In this document: positions 39,364-50,433 of the stretch, one piece after another
How the letters are laid out: each line of letters starts with the position of its first letter
Position numbering within the stretch: position 1 is the first letter of the stretch
Notes under the pieces: generated by a model
Database searches by the model: none
Seen by the model: the letters and a program-made list of their open reading frames with translations, nothing else
What the model was told of the DNA's origin: nothing
Assembly: GCF_000807275.1 (NCBI RefSeq)
Contig: NZ_CP009056.1
Location: forward strand, 2,543,192 to 2,607,191
DNA: 64,000 bases
Reading direction: 5' to 3'
Origin: Frischella perrara
GTDB lineage: Bacteria > Pseudomonadota > Gammaproteobacteria > Enterobacterales > Orbaceae
Program-made: the position numbers and the translations under genes

Positions 39364-40440
39364 TTATAATACATCTACAGCATTAAGTTCTTTAAATGCT
39401 AACTCTAAACGAGCAATTAGAGATTCTTCACCTTTACGTAGCCATACACGTGGATCGTAGTATTTCTTGTTAGGAGAATCTGGACCTTCTGGGTTACCTA
39501 ATTGACCTTGTAAGTAAGCTTCATTTGCTTTGTAGTATTTTAAAATACCTTGCCAGTTTGCCCATTGAGTATCTGTATCGATATTCATTTTAATTACACC
39601 ATATCGAACTGCTTCAGCAATTTCTTCAGGTGTTGAACCAGAACCACCGTGGAATACGAAGTTCAATGATTTTTCAGGTAAACCGAATTTTTCAGATACA
39701 TATTTTTGAGAGTTATCAAGAATTTTCGGAGTAAGTTTAACATTACCTGGTTTATATACGCCGTGAACATTACCAAATGATGCTGCAATGGTAAAGCGTG
39801 AGCTAATTTCACTTAGACGTTCATAAGCATAAGCGACATCTTCAGGTTGAGTATATAATGCTGAACTGTCCATATGGCTGTTATCAACACCATCTTCTTC
39901 ACCACCAGTACAACCTAACTCAAGTTCTAAAGTCATACCAATTGCTTTCATTCTAGCAAGATATTGGCAACATAGGTCAATATTATCTTTTAAAGATTCT
40001 TCAGATAAATCGATCATATGAGAAGAGAATAGTGGTTTACCAGTACGTGCAAAGTGTGCTTCACCAGCATCTAATAATCCATCTACCCAAGGTAATAGTT
40101 TTTTAGCACAATGGTCAGTATGAACTAACACAGGTACACCATATTTTTCTGCAACTAAATGTACATGTTTAGCCCCAGAAATAGCACCTAGCACAGCACT
40201 TTCTTGACCTTCTAATTTTAGCCCTTTACCAGCCATAAATTGTGCACCACCATTAGAGAATTGCACAACAACAGGTGAACGTACTTTAGCCGCTGTTTCA
40301 ATTACAGCATTGATAGTATCAGTATTAACACAGTTTACTGCAGGTAATGCAAAATTATTCTCACGAGCAACTTGGAATACTTTTTGAACATCATCACCCG
40401 TAACAACACCCGGTTTTACTACATCTGAAATCTTAGTCAT
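39364..40440 (-). CDS. fbaA: class II fructose-bisphosphate aldolase
   Basis: A 358-residue zinc aldolase (359 in E. coli) that splits fructose-1,6-bisphosphate in glycolysis. Class II marks are HTDHCAKKLLPW with the zinc-binding histidine, the LELGCTGGEEDGVDN segment, and FHGGSGST near the phosphate site. It follows pgk on the same strand with 84 bases between, as in enterobacteria where the order is epd-pgk-fbaA. Codon use looks more biased than in neighbours, as expected for a highly expressed gene. Confidence 0.97.
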   Translation of the reverse strand: MTKISDVVKPGVVTGDDVQKVFQVARENNFALPAVNCVNTDTINAVIETAAKVRSPVVVQFSNGGAQFMAGKGLKLEGQESAVLGAISGAKHVHLVAEKYGVPVLVHTDHCAKKLLPWVDGLLDAGEAHFARTGKPLFSSHMIDLSEESLKDNIDLCCQYLARMKAIGMTLELELGCTGGEEDGVDNSHMDSSALYTQPEDVAYAYERLSEISSRFTIAASFGNVHGVYKPGNVKLTPKILDNSQKYVSEKFGLPEKSLNFVFHGGSGSTPEEIAEAVRYGVIKMNIDTDTQWANWQGILKYYKANEAYLQGQLGNPEGPDSPNKKYYDPRVWLRKGEESLIARLELAFKELNAVDVL

Positions 40441-40524
40441 TATTCTTACCTATCGATTTTATAATTTTATAAAAAGTAAAAGGATGAGCTTGTTCTCATC
40501 CTTAGTATCACTTAGTAATCCTGA

Positions 40525-41685
40525 TTATTTGCCTCTAGCTTCTAGCATAGCAACCGCAGGTAATTTCTTACCTTCAACAAATTCAAGGAAAGCACCGCCA
40601 CCCGTTGAGATGTAAGAGATTTTATCTTCAATTCCAAATAAATCAATAGCAGCTAAAGTATCACCACCACCAGCAATTGAGAATCCAGCGCTGTCTGCAA
40701 TGGCTTTAGCAACAATTTCGGTACCACGACGGAAATTAGGGAATTCAAATACACCTACTGGACCATTCCATAAAATAGTTTTAGCATTTTTAATGATTTT
40801 AGCTAATTCTTCTGCTGAAGCATCACCAATATCAAGAATTTGTTCATTATCTTTGACATCATTAACTGATTTTAATGTTGCTGTTGCTGATTCACTAAAT
40901 TCAGTCGCAACACGAACATCAGTAGGTACTGGGATTGTACAATTTTGCATTAACTTCTTCGCTTCTGGGATTAAATCTGCTTCATAAAGAGATTTACCTA
41001 CATTATATCCTTCCGCAGCAATGAATGTATTTGCAATACCACCACCAACAATGATTTGATCTGCAACTTTTGATAATGAATCAAGTACAGTTAGTTTAGT
41101 TGATACTTTAGAACCAGCAACAATTGCCACCATTGGGCGAGCTGGATTATCTAATGCTTTACCTAATGCATCTAATTCAGCAGATAACAATGGACCTGCA
41201 CAAGAAACCGGTGCAAATAGACCAACACCATGTGTTGAAGCTTGAGCACGATGAGCGGTACCAAAAGCATCCATCACATAAATATCACATAATGCCGCAT
41301 ATTTTTTAGATAGTGCTTCGTCGTCTTTACCTTCGCCTTTATTAAAACGAACATTTTCTAAAACAACTAATTCACCTTCTTTAACTTCTACGCCATCTAA
41401 ATAATCTTTGACTAAACGAACAGGATAGCTAACGTGTTCTTTTAAATAATCAACGACAGGTTGGAGTGAGTATTCAGGATTATATTCACCTTCTGTAGGT
41501 CGACCGATGTGTGATGTTACCATTACCTTAGCACCTTGCTTAATAGCAAGCTCTATTGTAGGTAATGAAGCACGAATACGTGCATCAGAAGTAACTTTAC
41601 CATTTTTTACTGGTACATTGAGATCGGATCGAATAAAAACGCGTTTGCCCTTGAGATCAAGATCTTGCATTTTAATAATAGGCAT
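40525..41685 (-). CDS. pgk: phosphoglycerate kinase
   Basis: A 386-residue kinase (387 in E. coli) that makes ATP from 1,3-bisphosphoglycerate. The start [19 protein letters not shown] and the signature [13 protein letters not shown] are typical, as are [10 protein letters not shown] and the C-terminal nucleotide-binding GGGDTLAA and [10 protein letters not shown]. It is the upstream gene of a pgk-fbaA pair; epd, which precedes it in E. coli, is absent and rpsT lies divergently upstream. Confidence 0.97.
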   Translation of the reverse strand: MPIIKMQDLDLKGKRVFIRSDLNVPVKNGKVTSDARIRASLPTIELAIKQGAKVMVTSHIGRPTEGEYNPEYSLQPVVDYLKEHVSYPVRLVKDYLDGVEVKEGELVVLENVRFNKGEGKDDEALSKKYAALCDIYVMDAFGTAHRAQASTHGVGLFAPVSCAGPLLSAELDALGKALDNPARPMVAIVAGSKVSTKLTVLDSLSKVADQIIVGGGIANTFIAAEGYNVGKSLYEADLIPEAKKLMQNCTIPVPTDVRVATEFSESATATLKSVNDVKDNEQILDIGDASAEELAKIIKNAKTILWNGPVGVFEFPNFRRGTEIVAKAIADSAGFSIAGGGDTLAAIDLFGIEDKISYISTGGGAFLEFVEGKKLPAVAMLEARGK

Positions 41686-41777
41686 GAAACTTCCCCTTTC
41701 TAAGATTTATAATTCAAAAAACTTTGTCGATATTCTAGCATAAAAATTTTAACGAATAACAAATTAAAAAAAATGAT

Positions 41778-41823
41778 TTGACAAAAATTTCTTATTGACA
41801 AAATAGTTCAAATAGGGCATATT
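41778..41823 (+). promoter_or_regulatory. tandem sigma-70 promoters of rpsT
   Basis: TTGACA at 41795-41800, a 17-base spacer, then CATATT at 41818-41823 make a good promoter. A second TTGACA at 41778-41783 with the weaker AAATAG 17 bases on may be an upstream promoter. E. coli rpsT also has two promoters. Confidence 0.6.
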
Positions 41824-41880
41824 TTTCCGCCTTAATGATAATTATGTTTTAATTAGTTAAACTAATTTTGGGAGTTGACC

Positions 41881-42144
41881 TTGGCTAATATTAAATCAGC
41901 TAAGAAGCGTGCAGTTCAATCTGAAAAACGCCGTAAACACAACGCAAGTCGTCGTTCAATGATGCGTACTTATATAAAGAAAGTATACGCAGCTATCGCA
42001 ACTGGTGATAAAGAAAAAGCACAAGCTGCATTTAAAGACATGCAAGTTGTTGTCGATCGTCAGGCGGCTCGTGGTTTAATCCACAAGAATAAGGCAGCAC
42101 GTCATAAAGCAAACTTAACAAAACAGATCAATGCTTTAGCATAA
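41881..42144 (+). CDS. rpsT: 30S ribosomal protein S20
   Basis: An 87-residue ribosomal protein, the same length as E. coli S20, which binds 16S rRNA. Sequence is nearly the standard one: [20 protein letters not shown] at the start and [19 protein letters not shown] at the end. The start is the TTG at 41881, with GGGAG ending 7 bases upstream. An in-frame TTG at 41875 is too close to that site. E. coli rpsT also starts with UUG, which is part of its autoregulation, so the rare start is conserved. Confidence 0.97.
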   Translation: MANIKSAKKRAVQSEKRRKHNASRRSMMRTYIKKVYAAIATGDKEKAQAAFKDMQVVVDRQAARGLIHKNKAARHKANLTKQINALA

Positions 42145-42208
42145 GTCTGTAAATAAAATAAAAGCACATATTATCTCTGTGTTTTTAGACATTTTGTTTA
42201 AATTTAAT

Positions 42209-42237
42209 AAAAGTGGTGTAAGCCACTTTTTTTATTT
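42209..42237 (+). terminator. Rho-independent terminator after rpsT
   Basis: Stem AAAAGTGG / CCACTTTT with loop TGTAAG is followed by a run of Ts, 64 bases after the rpsT stop. Confidence 0.85.
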
Positions 42238-42285
42238 GTATACTATACAGAGTATTTAAATAAAGCGTAGCAAGAGAGCAAAATT

Positions 42286-42933
42286 GTGGCACAACGTGAT
42301 TATGTTAAAAAGACTACCAAGAAAAAGAATAAGAGCAAGAGTAGAAATGTAACCAAAAGCAAATCAAATAATAAATCACGTACTATGCCTACCATCATGG
42401 TATTGTTAGCTATTACGCTAGTCGTGTTGTTTGCTGCAATTCTTTATGTTGTTTCGACCAATAAAAAAGATGCTAAGCCTGTCCCGCCAGTTAAAAATAT
42501 TACTGAAGGACCTCAATCCACTTTACCTGAAAAACCTGAAGAGCGTTGGACTTATTTAAAAGAGTTAGAAAAAACAGATACCAATCAACTTCCGATTAAT
42601 AGGCAGCCGATAACACACCAACAAAATTTAGAACGTCAGCAGATTTTGAATGACTTCATCAATGACAGTAGTCAATTATCAAGTAATTCCCTATCTTCAA
42701 ATAATACAACAACAGATGATTGGTATTTACAATGTGGTGCTTTCAAAGAGCATGCTAATGCCGAATCTGCAAAAGCAAAATTAGCTATGCTTGGTTTCAA
42801 TGCATCAATTGTTAACGATAAATTATATCGCGTATTCGTTGATGAACGATTTGCTTCAAAAATTGAAGCCGAAAATGCGAAAAAACGCTTAGAAAGTAAC
42901 GGAATATTAGATTGTATCTTATCTCAAAAATAA
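42286..42933 (+). CDS. ftsN: cell division protein FtsN (short form)
   Basis: A 215-residue bitopic membrane protein; E. coli FtsN has 319. FtsN triggers septal peptidoglycan synthesis. The order is a basic cytoplasmic tail starting MAQRDYV, one membrane segment at about residues 36-56, the essential activating helix region with KPEERWTYLKELE at about 81-93, and a C-terminal SPOR domain (DWYLQCGAFKEHANAESA to the end) that binds denuded glycan. The Gln-rich spacer of E. coli FtsN is mostly missing, which explains the length. The start is GTG with AGAGAG upstream. Both functional ends are preserved. Confidence 0.92.
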   Translation: MAQRDYVKKTTKKKNKSKSRNVTKSKSNNKSRTMPTIMVLLAITLVVLFAAILYVVSTNKKDAKPVPPVKNITEGPQSTLPEKPEERWTYLKELEKTDTNQLPINRQPITHQQNLERQQILNDFINDSSQLSSNSLSSNNTTTDDWYLQCGAFKEHANAESAKAKLAMLGFNASIVNDKLYRVFVDERFASKIEAENAKKRLESNGILDCILSQK

Positions 42934-42952
42934 CTGCTTGAGGATAATACCA

Positions 42953-43834
42953 ATGAAGCTGACTAACATGCAATTAAGTCAAACGACTAAGGGTGCTCAA
43001 ACTTTTATCCATATTCTGGTACAACATATTATCCGTGATCGCTTGACCACCTCTGCTGCTAGTTTAGCCTATACCACTATTTTATCTTTGATTCCTTTAA
43101 TTACGGTCATTTTTTCATTACTTTCGGCTTTTCCAATGTTTGAAGAAGTGAGTGGTAATGTTAAGACTTACATTTATAACAATTTAGCGCCAGCGGCGAG
43201 CGACACCCTAGCGCCTTACATTGAACAGTTTATTTCGAATACCAATCGTATGACGGTATTTGGTGTTATCGGACTGATTGTAACTTCCTTACTACTTATT
43301 CGTTCGATTGATAATATTTTGAATTTTATTTGGCGGACTAAGCGCCGTCGTTCATTAATGTATAATCTTACTATCTACTGGACTATTTTGACGTTAGGAC
43401 CTATTTTGATTGGCGCCAGTATTGCAATTAGTTCTTATATTTTCTCCAGTAAATGGCTTTATAATACTAATGTAAGTTCAATTTTGTTGAGTGCATTACC
43501 TTTTATTATATCGGTAATCGGTTTTTGGTTACTTTATTGTATTGTACCTTCCGAACCAATCCCCATTAAAGAATCAATTTTGGGCGCATTATTAGCAGCA
43601 GTTTTATTTGAACTGGGTAAGCGGGCTTTTACCATCTATGTTACATCATTTCCTACCTATCAGTTAATCTATGGCGTATTATCTTCTATACCGTTATTAT
43701 TGATTTGGATTTATTTTTCTTGGTGTATTATTTTGTTTGGTGCCGAATTTGCGGCAGCCCTAGCCGATTATAATCAACAGAAAAAATCGAATGATTCTTC
43801 ATCACAAACTAATTTAAATCAGGATAGTTTATGA
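42953..43834 (+). CDS. yihY: YihY/BrkB-family inner-membrane protein
   Basis: A 293-residue protein (290 in E. coli) of the YihY/virulence-factor-BrkB family, with about six membrane segments. It shows the family start of a helix with [21 protein letters not shown] and the later [23 protein letters not shown]. The family was once annotated as RNase BN, which was an error; its function is still unclear. The ATG at 42953 has GAGGA upstream; the frame is open from a TTG at 42938, which overlaps that site. It overlaps dtd by 4 bases (ATGA), as a coupled pair. Confidence 0.93.
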   Translation: MKLTNMQLSQTTKGAQTFIHILVQHIIRDRLTTSAASLAYTTILSLIPLITVIFSLLSAFPMFEEVSGNVKTYIYNNLAPAASDTLAPYIEQFISNTNRMTVFGVIGLIVTSLLLIRSIDNILNFIWRTKRRRSLMYNLTIYWTILTLGPILIGASIAISSYIFSSKWLYNTNVSSILLSALPFIISVIGFWLLYCIVPSEPIPIKESILGALLAAVLFELGKRAFTIYVTSFPTYQLIYGVLSSIPLLLIWIYFSWCIILFGAEFAAALADYNQQKKSNDSSSQTNLNQDSL

Positions 43835-44265
43835 TTGCTTTAATTCAACGAGTAAAACAAGCGAGTGTCAAGGTTGATGATCGTATCGTTGGTCAAATTG
43901 AACAAGGTTTATTGGTGTTATTAGGTGTCGAACAGGGCGACGATGAGCAAAAGGCACAAAGACTTTGCGATAAGGTTCTTGGTTATCGCATTTTTAGCGA
44001 TATTAACGAGAAAATGAACCTTAATGTACAACAAGTTAATGGTAGTATATTGGTGGTTTCACAATTCACTTTAGCTGCTGATACTAAAAAAGGTATGCGT
44101 CCTAGTTTCACCAAAGGAGCGAACCCAACACAGGCTAATCAGTTATATGAGTATTTTGTTAAGCTATGCCAGCAACATATTACTACTCAAACAGGTATAT
44201 TTGCCGCAGATATGCAAGTTTCTTTAATTAATGATGGTCCCGTGACTTTCTGGTTACAGGTTTAA
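43831..44265 (+). CDS. dtd: D-aminoacyl-tRNA deacylase
   Basis: A 144-residue homodimeric enzyme (145 in E. coli) that frees D-amino acids, and glycine mischarged on tRNA-Ala, from tRNA. The active-site elements are [17 protein letters not shown] (the SQFTL motif) and the Gly-cisPro motif in [10 protein letters not shown]. The start ATG overlaps the yihY stop, as in E. coli where dtd also follows yihY. Confidence 0.96.
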   Translation: MIALIQRVKQASVKVDDRIVGQIEQGLLVLLGVEQGDDEQKAQRLCDKVLGYRIFSDINEKMNLNVQQVNGSILVVSQFTLAADTKKGMRPSFTKGANPTQANQLYEYFVKLCQQHITTQTGIFAADMQVSLINDGPVTFWLQV

Positions 44266-44449
44266 CGTATTTTCTACTTTGATAAATTTATTGGTTATAA
44301 TTTTAGTCTAACCCTTTTATTTTTGTATACAAAGGCGTATCTTATAAAAACTATATAACCCTAAGTTTGATTGTCCGGCTGCTAAATCTTCCCATCAAAA
44401 TGTCATATAACGAACTAATCAAACTGTAATTTACTGTAAAGAAAATAGC

Positions 44450-46126
44450 ATGAAGTGGCATAGTATTAGTATAGTTCAAATCGGTAGCGCGGTCAGAGCT
44501 GCCTGCATCAATACCCCTTATAATCGATATCGTTTAATAAAAGACCTTACAGCTGGTATTACAGTCGGTATCATTGCCATTCCTTTATCGATGGCTTTGG
44601 CTATTGCCAGTGGTGTTGCTCCGCAACATGGATTATATACGGCTATTATTGCTGGGATAATCATTGCATTAACTGGTGGATCACAATTTAGCATTTCTGG
44701 TCCGACGGCTGCATTTGTTGTGATACTTTATCCTGTTTCAATGCGATATGGTTTATCCGGTTTGTTAATGGCAACACTGTTATCGGGCATTTTTCTTATA
44801 TTCATGGGAATTATTCGTTTAGGTCGTTTAATAGAGTATATTCCGCTACCCGTTGTTCTTGGCTTTACTTGTGGGATAGGTATTACGATTGCCACCATGC
44901 AGATTAAGGACTTCCTAGGGTTAGAAATTCAAGATATGCCTGGAAGCTATATCGGTAAGGTAGGTGCGATTATTCATGCCTTACCAACTATACAAATAGC
45001 AGATTTTCTTGTAGGTTGTTCGTCATTGTTGGTGTTAATTTTATGGCCAAAATTAAAAATTAGATTTCCCGGTCATTTACCCGCCATTGTCGTCGGTGTG
45101 ATTGTGATGCTAATTTTATTGCAATTTGGTTTGGGCGTGGAAACTATTGGTTCACGCTTTAGCTATATATTGCCTGATGGGACGGAAGGTCATGGTATTC
45201 CGTCAATGTTACCAGAGCTTATATTACCTTGGCAGTCTGAACAATTACAATGGGATTGGACAACATTCTCTGCTTTAGTTCCGATTGCTTTAACAATGGC
45301 AATGCTCTGCGCAATAGAATCCCTGTTGTGCGCTGTAGTATTGGATGAAATGACGCATACCAAGCATAACTCTAATAGTGAACTAATTGGTCAAGGACTG
45401 GGTAATATTATTGCGCCATTTTTTGGCGGTATTTCTGCTACAGCTGCTATCGCTCGTTCTGCAGCAAATGTCAAAGCGGGAGCAACCTCACCGTTATCTT
45501 CTTGTTTTCATGCTTTAGTGGTATTACTTGCTCTTATTAGTTTCGCGCCTATTTTATCGTTCTTACCATTATCAACGATGGCAGCATTATTACTCATTGT
45601 TGCTTGGAATATGAGTGAGGCAAAAAGAATCATTTATATGCTAAAACGAGCGCCCAAAGATGACATTATTATTATGATTCTTTGTATGTCCTTAACCGTT
45701 TTATTTGATATGGTGGTTGCTATCACTTTTGGTATTGTTCTGGCATCATTATTATTTATGCGTCGCATCTCACGGATGACCAAAATTGTTGAGCTACCTC
45801 AAAGCACGGATAAAACGCTAATTGTTAGAATAAATGGTCCACTATTCTTTGCCGCAGCAGAAAAAACCTTCCTTGAACTATATAAACGTGTTAATGGTTA
45901 TCAACATATCGTATTACAGTGGGATGCAGTGCCGTTACTTGATGCCGGTGGTCTTAACGCATTATCGCATTTTATTGAAGCATTGCCACCTGAGGTTGAT
46001 TTATCAATTGCTGAATTACAATTCCAACCATTGAAAACCTTAGCCCGTGCACAAGTTGTACCTATCGAAAACAAACTTATGTTTTATTCTACGTTGAATG
46101 ATGCATTAGTGGGTAAATTAGATTAG
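44450..46126 (+). CDS. dauA: SulP-family dicarboxylate transporter DauA
   Basis: A 558-residue inner-membrane protein (559 in E. coli DauA, formerly YchM), similar along its full length. DauA takes up C4-dicarboxylates such as succinate, aerobically and at acid pH. The N-terminal transport core has [37 protein letters not shown] and a run of membrane segments to about residue 430. The C-terminal STAS domain has [16 protein letters not shown] and [10 protein letters not shown]. The neighbours differ from E. coli, so the name rests on sequence. Confidence 0.93.
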   Translation: MKWHSISIVQIGSAVRAACINTPYNRYRLIKDLTAGITVGIIAIPLSMALAIASGVAPQHGLYTAIIAGIIIALTGGSQFSISGPTAAFVVILYPVSMRYGLSGLLMATLLSGIFLIFMGIIRLGRLIEYIPLPVVLGFTCGIGITIATMQIKDFLGLEIQDMPGSYIGKVGAIIHALPTIQIADFLVGCSSLLVLILWPKLKIRFPGHLPAIVVGVIVMLILLQFGLGVETIGSRFSYILPDGTEGHGIPSMLPELILPWQSEQLQWDWTTFSALVPIALTMAMLCAIESLLCAVVLDEMTHTKHNSNSELIGQGLGNIIAPFFGGISATAAIARSAANVKAGATSPLSSCFHALVVLLALISFAPILSFLPLSTMAALLLIVAWNMSEAKRIIYMLKRAPKDDIIIMILCMSLTVLFDMVVAITFGIVLASLLFMRRISRMTKIVELPQSTDKTLIVRINGPLFFAAAEKTFLELYKRVNGYQHIVLQWDAVPLLDAGGLNALSHFIEALPPEVDLSIAELQFQPLKTLARAQVVPIENKLMFYSTLNDALVGKLD

Positions 46127-46241
46127 TAAAATTAATAAGTTTTTTAAGTTATGTGATACACGTTAAGTCATTAATGTGTATCACATAATAGTCAAAATAG
46201 CGTTAATTTAAGCTATAACGTATCGTTAATTAGTAAACAGA

Positions 46242-46270
46242 TTTACAACATTAATTTAATAGGTTATTCT
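46242..46270 (+). promoter_or_regulatory. sigma-70 promoter of rnpB
   Basis: TTTACA at 46242-46247 and TATTCT at 46265-46270 are separated by 17 bases, and the RNase P RNA would begin about 10 bases after the -10 element. Confidence 0.55.
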
Positions 46271-46279
46271 GCCTGCTAA

Positions 46280-46662
<383 letters not shown>

Positions 46663-46695
46663 TTTTCTCTACCTTTCTTAAGATGAACTTGATAA

Positions 46696-47358
46696 TTACT
46701 TTTTAGTTGTTATCCAACGTTTTATCGCCATTATTAGTGACAATACGAGCCCTAAAACCAATAAAGCGACTGGAATTAAGGTTAATAAAGACATAAACTC
46801 TCTTTGGTGATTCTTGAAAAGCGAAGTCATTCCAAAAAAGTAACCTAATGTCACAATCAAAAAGATCCATAGCGTAGCACTAAGCCAGTTATAAACATGA
46901 AAACGTTTGCTTTGTAAGCCTGAAAGTCCAGCCATCATTGGCATTAAAGTACGAACAAAAGCAATAAATCGACCAATAAACAAAGCATGTAAACCATATT
47001 TATGGAATAAAAGCTCTGACTTACGATGATATTTTTCTGGCAAGTGTGCCATCCAGTTTTGGACTATTTTCGTGTTACCAAGCCAACGACCTTGAATGAA
47101 GCCTAACCAAGTACCGAGCGCAGCCCCAACAATTAAAATCAGATTAATTAAACCAAAATGAAAGACTTCATTACCAATTAATACACCCGTCAAAAATAAT
47201 AAACTATCACCAGGTAAGAATGCAGCCGGTAATACGCCATTTTCTAGCAAAATAATGACAAATAACATGCCATATAACGTCCACAATAGATTCGGATTAG
47301 AAAGGGTATCCAAATCCAGATTAATAAAGGCATTATAGAGAGAGATCATTGTTTCCAT
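46696..47358 (-). CDS. DedA-family membrane protein (YqjA/YghB-like)
   Basis: A 220-residue inner-membrane protein of the DedA family, closest to E. coli YqjA and YghB, which support the proton motive force, drug resistance and cell division, and are thought to move undecaprenyl-phosphate or other lipids. Family marks are LLENGVLPAAFLPGDSLLFL, the GRWLGN motif, and GRFIAFVRTLMPMMAGLSG with the essential arginines. Membrane segments are spread over the length. It ends 34 bases after the rnpB 3' end on the opposite strand. Choice between yqjA and yghB is not certain. Confidence 0.92.
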   Translation of the reverse strand: METMISLYNAFINLDLDTLSNPNLLWTLYGMLFVIILLENGVLPAAFLPGDSLLFLTGVLIGNEVFHFGLINLILIVGAALGTWLGFIQGRWLGNTKIVQNWMAHLPEKYHRKSELLFHKYGLHALFIGRFIAFVRTLMPMMAGLSGLQSKRFHVYNWLSATLWIFLIVTLGYFFGMTSLFKNHQREFMSLLTLIPVALLVLGLVLSLIMAIKRWITTKK

Positions 47359-47390
47359 TTATTATCCATCCAATTATATACATATTTAAA

Positions 47391-48851
47391 CTACACATGA
47401 TTAACGGTACCGCCAACAGTTAGATTGTCTACTTTAAGCGTAGGCTGTCCAACACCGACCGGCACACTTTGTCCAGATTTACCACATATTCCAACACCTT
47501 TATCTAATGCCATATCATTACCGACCATTGATATCTGTTGCATTGTTTCAATCCCTGAACCAATTAATGTTGCCCCTTTGACTGGTTTAGTAATTTTACC
47601 TTTCTCAATTAGATAGGCCTCGGAAGTTGAGAACACAAACTTACCCGAAGTAATATCTACTTGTCCTCCGGCAAAACCGGGGGCATATAAACCATAATCG
47701 ACACTGCTTATGATATCATCAAAACTGGATTTCCCACCTAACATATAGGTATTTGTCATTCGAGGCATTGGTAAACAATCATAACTTTCACGACGACCAT
47801 TGCCCGTTGAACTTGTTCCCATTAATTTGGCATTAAGCTTATCAAACATATAACCTTTTAAAATACCATTCTCAATGAGGACTGTTCGTTGACCATCAGT
47901 ACCTTCATCATCAATTGTTAATGAACCTCGGCAATCTTTTAGCGTAGCATCATCAACAATAGTACATAATTCAGATGTGACTTGTTGACCGATTTTACCA
48001 CTGAATACTGATGATTTTTTACGGTTAAAATCGCCTTCTAAACCATGACCAACTGCTTCATGTAACAATACTGCTGGCCAGCCAGCCCCCAACACCACCG
48101 GCATTGCACCAGCAGGCGCTGCATCAGCGGATAGCGCAACTAAAGCTAAGCGCACGGCTTCTTTGGTATAGCTATCAACGACACTCTCGTTAGTTTGAGG
48201 GTTTATTGAGAAGAAGTAATCATAACCGAATCGACCCCCTCCGCCACTACTTCCTCTTTCACGGACGCCATCCTTTTCAACTAATACTGAAATGGATAAA
48301 CGCACTAGGGGTCGAATATCCGCAGCGTAGGTTCCATCCGTTGCTGCGATTAAAATATCATTGTAACTTCCAGCTAGTGTTACCGTTACATCAATTACCC
48401 TTGGATCAAGCGAACGAGCCAAGCGATCAATATGCTGTAATAAAGCAATTTTAACTTCTTGTTGCGTAGTATGGATGGGATTGATACTGCAATAAATTGG
48501 TGTTTTATCGCTGTTTTTAAACGGAGTAACCACAAGAGGCTGACTGCTTTTACATATACTTTGTGCGGCAATTGCACTTTGTTGCAATCCTGTTAATGCA
48601 ATTTTGTCAGTATAAGCAAATCCCGTTTTTTCTCCGATAACAGCACGTATACCTACCCCTTGATTCTGATGAAAGTTAGCACTTTTTATTATTTTGTCTT
48701 CTAATGTCCAACTTTCATAGTACCCAGAGGAAAAGTATAAATCACCATAATCAATTTGTCTGGCAGCTAAAATATCCAATAGATTTATTACATCATTTTG
48801 GCTCAAATTATTAGCCGTCAGTAAACGATCACTTACTTTTGTTCGTAACAT
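47391..48851 (-). CDS. tldD: metalloprotease subunit TldD
   Basis: A 486-residue zinc protease (481 in E. coli). TldD with TldE forms a heterodimer that degrades unfolded peptides and matures microcin B17 and CcdA targets. The metal motif HExxxH is at His264, Glu265 and His269 in [15 protein letters not shown]. The glycine-rich GASGGGG-type loop appears as [14 protein letters not shown]. The C-terminus [19 protein letters not shown] is typical. It follows rng on the same strand; in E. coli the large yhdP gene lies between them, and here it is missing. Confidence 0.96.
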   Translation of the reverse strand: MLRTKVSDRLLTANNLSQNDVINLLDILAARQIDYGDLYFSSGYYESWTLEDKIIKSANFHQNQGVGIRAVIGEKTGFAYTDKIALTGLQQSAIAAQSICKSSQPLVVTPFKNSDKTPIYCSINPIHTTQQEVKIALLQHIDRLARSLDPRVIDVTVTLAGSYNDILIAATDGTYAADIRPLVRLSISVLVEKDGVRERGSSGGGGRFGYDYFFSINPQTNESVVDSYTKEAVRLALVALSADAAPAGAMPVVLGAGWPAVLLHEAVGHGLEGDFNRKKSSVFSGKIGQQVTSELCTIVDDATLKDCRGSLTIDDEGTDGQRTVLIENGILKGYMFDKLNAKLMGTSSTGNGRRESYDCLPMPRMTNTYMLGGKSSFDDIISSVDYGLYAPGFAGGQVDITSGKFVFSTSEAYLIEKGKITKPVKGATLIGSGIETMQQISMVGNDMALDKGVGICGKSGQSVPVGVGQPTLKVDNLTVGGTVNHV

Positions 48852-48946
48852 AGTTATCCTAAAATAGCTTTAATTTTATGTAATTAATTGTCTTTATTAA
48901 GTTCAGTCGTTTTTTAAATGTAACAGATATTTTTGTTAGTGAATAC

Positions 48947-50422
48947 TTACATTAATACAACATCATACTGTTCTTGCATATAAAGATTTTCAACTTTGAC
49001 TTCAACACGCTTACCAACGAACAATTCAACTTCTGCTAAGGCATGTGATTCATCTGTAGTCAGAGCATTTGCCACTGCTGTAGAAGCATACACTAATAAG
49101 TACTCACTACGATGCGCCTTATGAACACGTACAATCTCACGCAATATTTCATTACAGATAGTTTCAACTGATTTAACCATCCCTCGCCCCTGACAAGATG
49201 GGCACTCTTCACATAAAATGTGCTCAATACTTTCACGCGTTCGTTTACGTGTCATTTCAACTAAACCCAATGAAGAGAATGAGTTAACCGTTGTTTTAGC
49301 CCGATCACGACTTAATGAATCTTGCAGTGATTGTAATACCCGTTCTCGATGATGCTCTTGTTGCATATCAATAAAATCAATAATCACAATACCACCGAGG
49401 TTACGTAATCGTAATTGTCGCGCTATGGCAATAGTTGCTTCAATATTGGTATTAAAAATGGTTTCTTCCAAATTACGATGCCCAACAAAAGCGCCAGTAT
49501 TAATATCAATAGTGGTCATCGCTTCCGTTTGGTCAATAATTAAGTAACCCCCCGATTTTAATAAGACTTTTCGTTCTAAGGCGCGTTGTATTTCATTTTC
49601 AATATCGTAAAGATCAAATATTGGCATATTGCCTTTATAGTGAACTAACTTATTGGTAACCTCTGGCATAAACTCTTTAGTAAATTCAAATAGCAGATCA
49701 TATGTTCGCTTTGAATCAACTACAATTTTCTCAATAGGATCACCAACAAAATCACGTAGAATACGTTGCGATAATTCTAATTCACCATAAAGTAGATTTT
49801 TGCTTCTCGGACGAGCCATTCTTTCTTGGATTTTCTTCCATAATCGGCGCAAGAAATGAATGTCCTGCTCAATTTCATGTTCAGTTGCACCTTCTGCTGC
49901 CGTCCGAACAATAAATCCACCCTCTTCAGTGATATAATTTTCAACAATTTCCTTTAATCGTTGCCGCTCTTTTTCACTTTCAATACGCTGTGATGTCGCA
50001 ACATGGGCTGAATTAGGCCCCGGCATAAATACCAAGTATCGTGAAGGTAATGTGATATCGGTTGTTAACCTTGCCCCTTTTGTTCCCATCGGGTCTTTTA
50101 CAACTTGAACCATAATATCTTGTCCCTGACGGACAAGTTCAGAAATGTCTTTTACCTGAAACTGTTCTTGTTCAGAATCAGAAACACATTCTGTATGTGG
50201 CATAATATCGGAGGCATGCAAAAACGCGGCCTTTTCTAATCCGATATCAACAAATGCCGCTTGCATACCTGGCAAAATACGGATAATTTTGCCCTTATAG
50301 ATATTACTAACGATTCCTCTTTTTGATTCTCGATCAATGTGAATTTCTTGTAGAATACCATCTTCAATATAAGCAACCCGCGTTTCTGACGGGGTGATAT
50401 TCATAAATAATTCAACTGACAT
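48947..50422 (-). CDS. rng: ribonuclease G
   Basis: A 491-residue endoribonuclease (489 in E. coli) that processes the 5' end of 16S rRNA and decays some mRNAs. It has the S1-like domain early (GIVSNIYKGKIIRILPGMQAAFVDIG), the active-site region TMTTIDINTGAFVG-type sequence with its two conserved Asp residues (IDINTG and IIDFIDM), and the Zn-link CPSCQGRG near residue 408. It lacks the long C-terminal tail of RNase E. It follows mreD after 11 bases; maf/yhdE, which lies between them in E. coli, is absent. Confidence 0.96.
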   Translation of the reverse strand: MSVELFMNITPSETRVAYIEDGILQEIHIDRESKRGIVSNIYKGKIIRILPGMQAAFVDIGLEKAAFLHASDIMPHTECVSDSEQEQFQVKDISELVRQGQDIMVQVVKDPMGTKGARLTTDITLPSRYLVFMPGPNSAHVATSQRIESEKERQRLKEIVENYITEEGGFIVRTAAEGATEHEIEQDIHFLRRLWKKIQERMARPRSKNLLYGELELSQRILRDFVGDPIEKIVVDSKRTYDLLFEFTKEFMPEVTNKLVHYKGNMPIFDLYDIENEIQRALERKVLLKSGGYLIIDQTEAMTTIDINTGAFVGHRNLEETIFNTNIEATIAIARQLRLRNLGGIVIIDFIDMQQEHHRERVLQSLQDSLSRDRAKTTVNSFSSLGLVEMTRKRTRESIEHILCEECPSCQGRGMVKSVETICNEILREIVRVHKAHRSEYLLVYASTAVANALTTDESHALAEVELFVGKRVEVKVENLYMQEQYDVVLM

Positions 50423-50433
50423 ACTTTCCTCAT

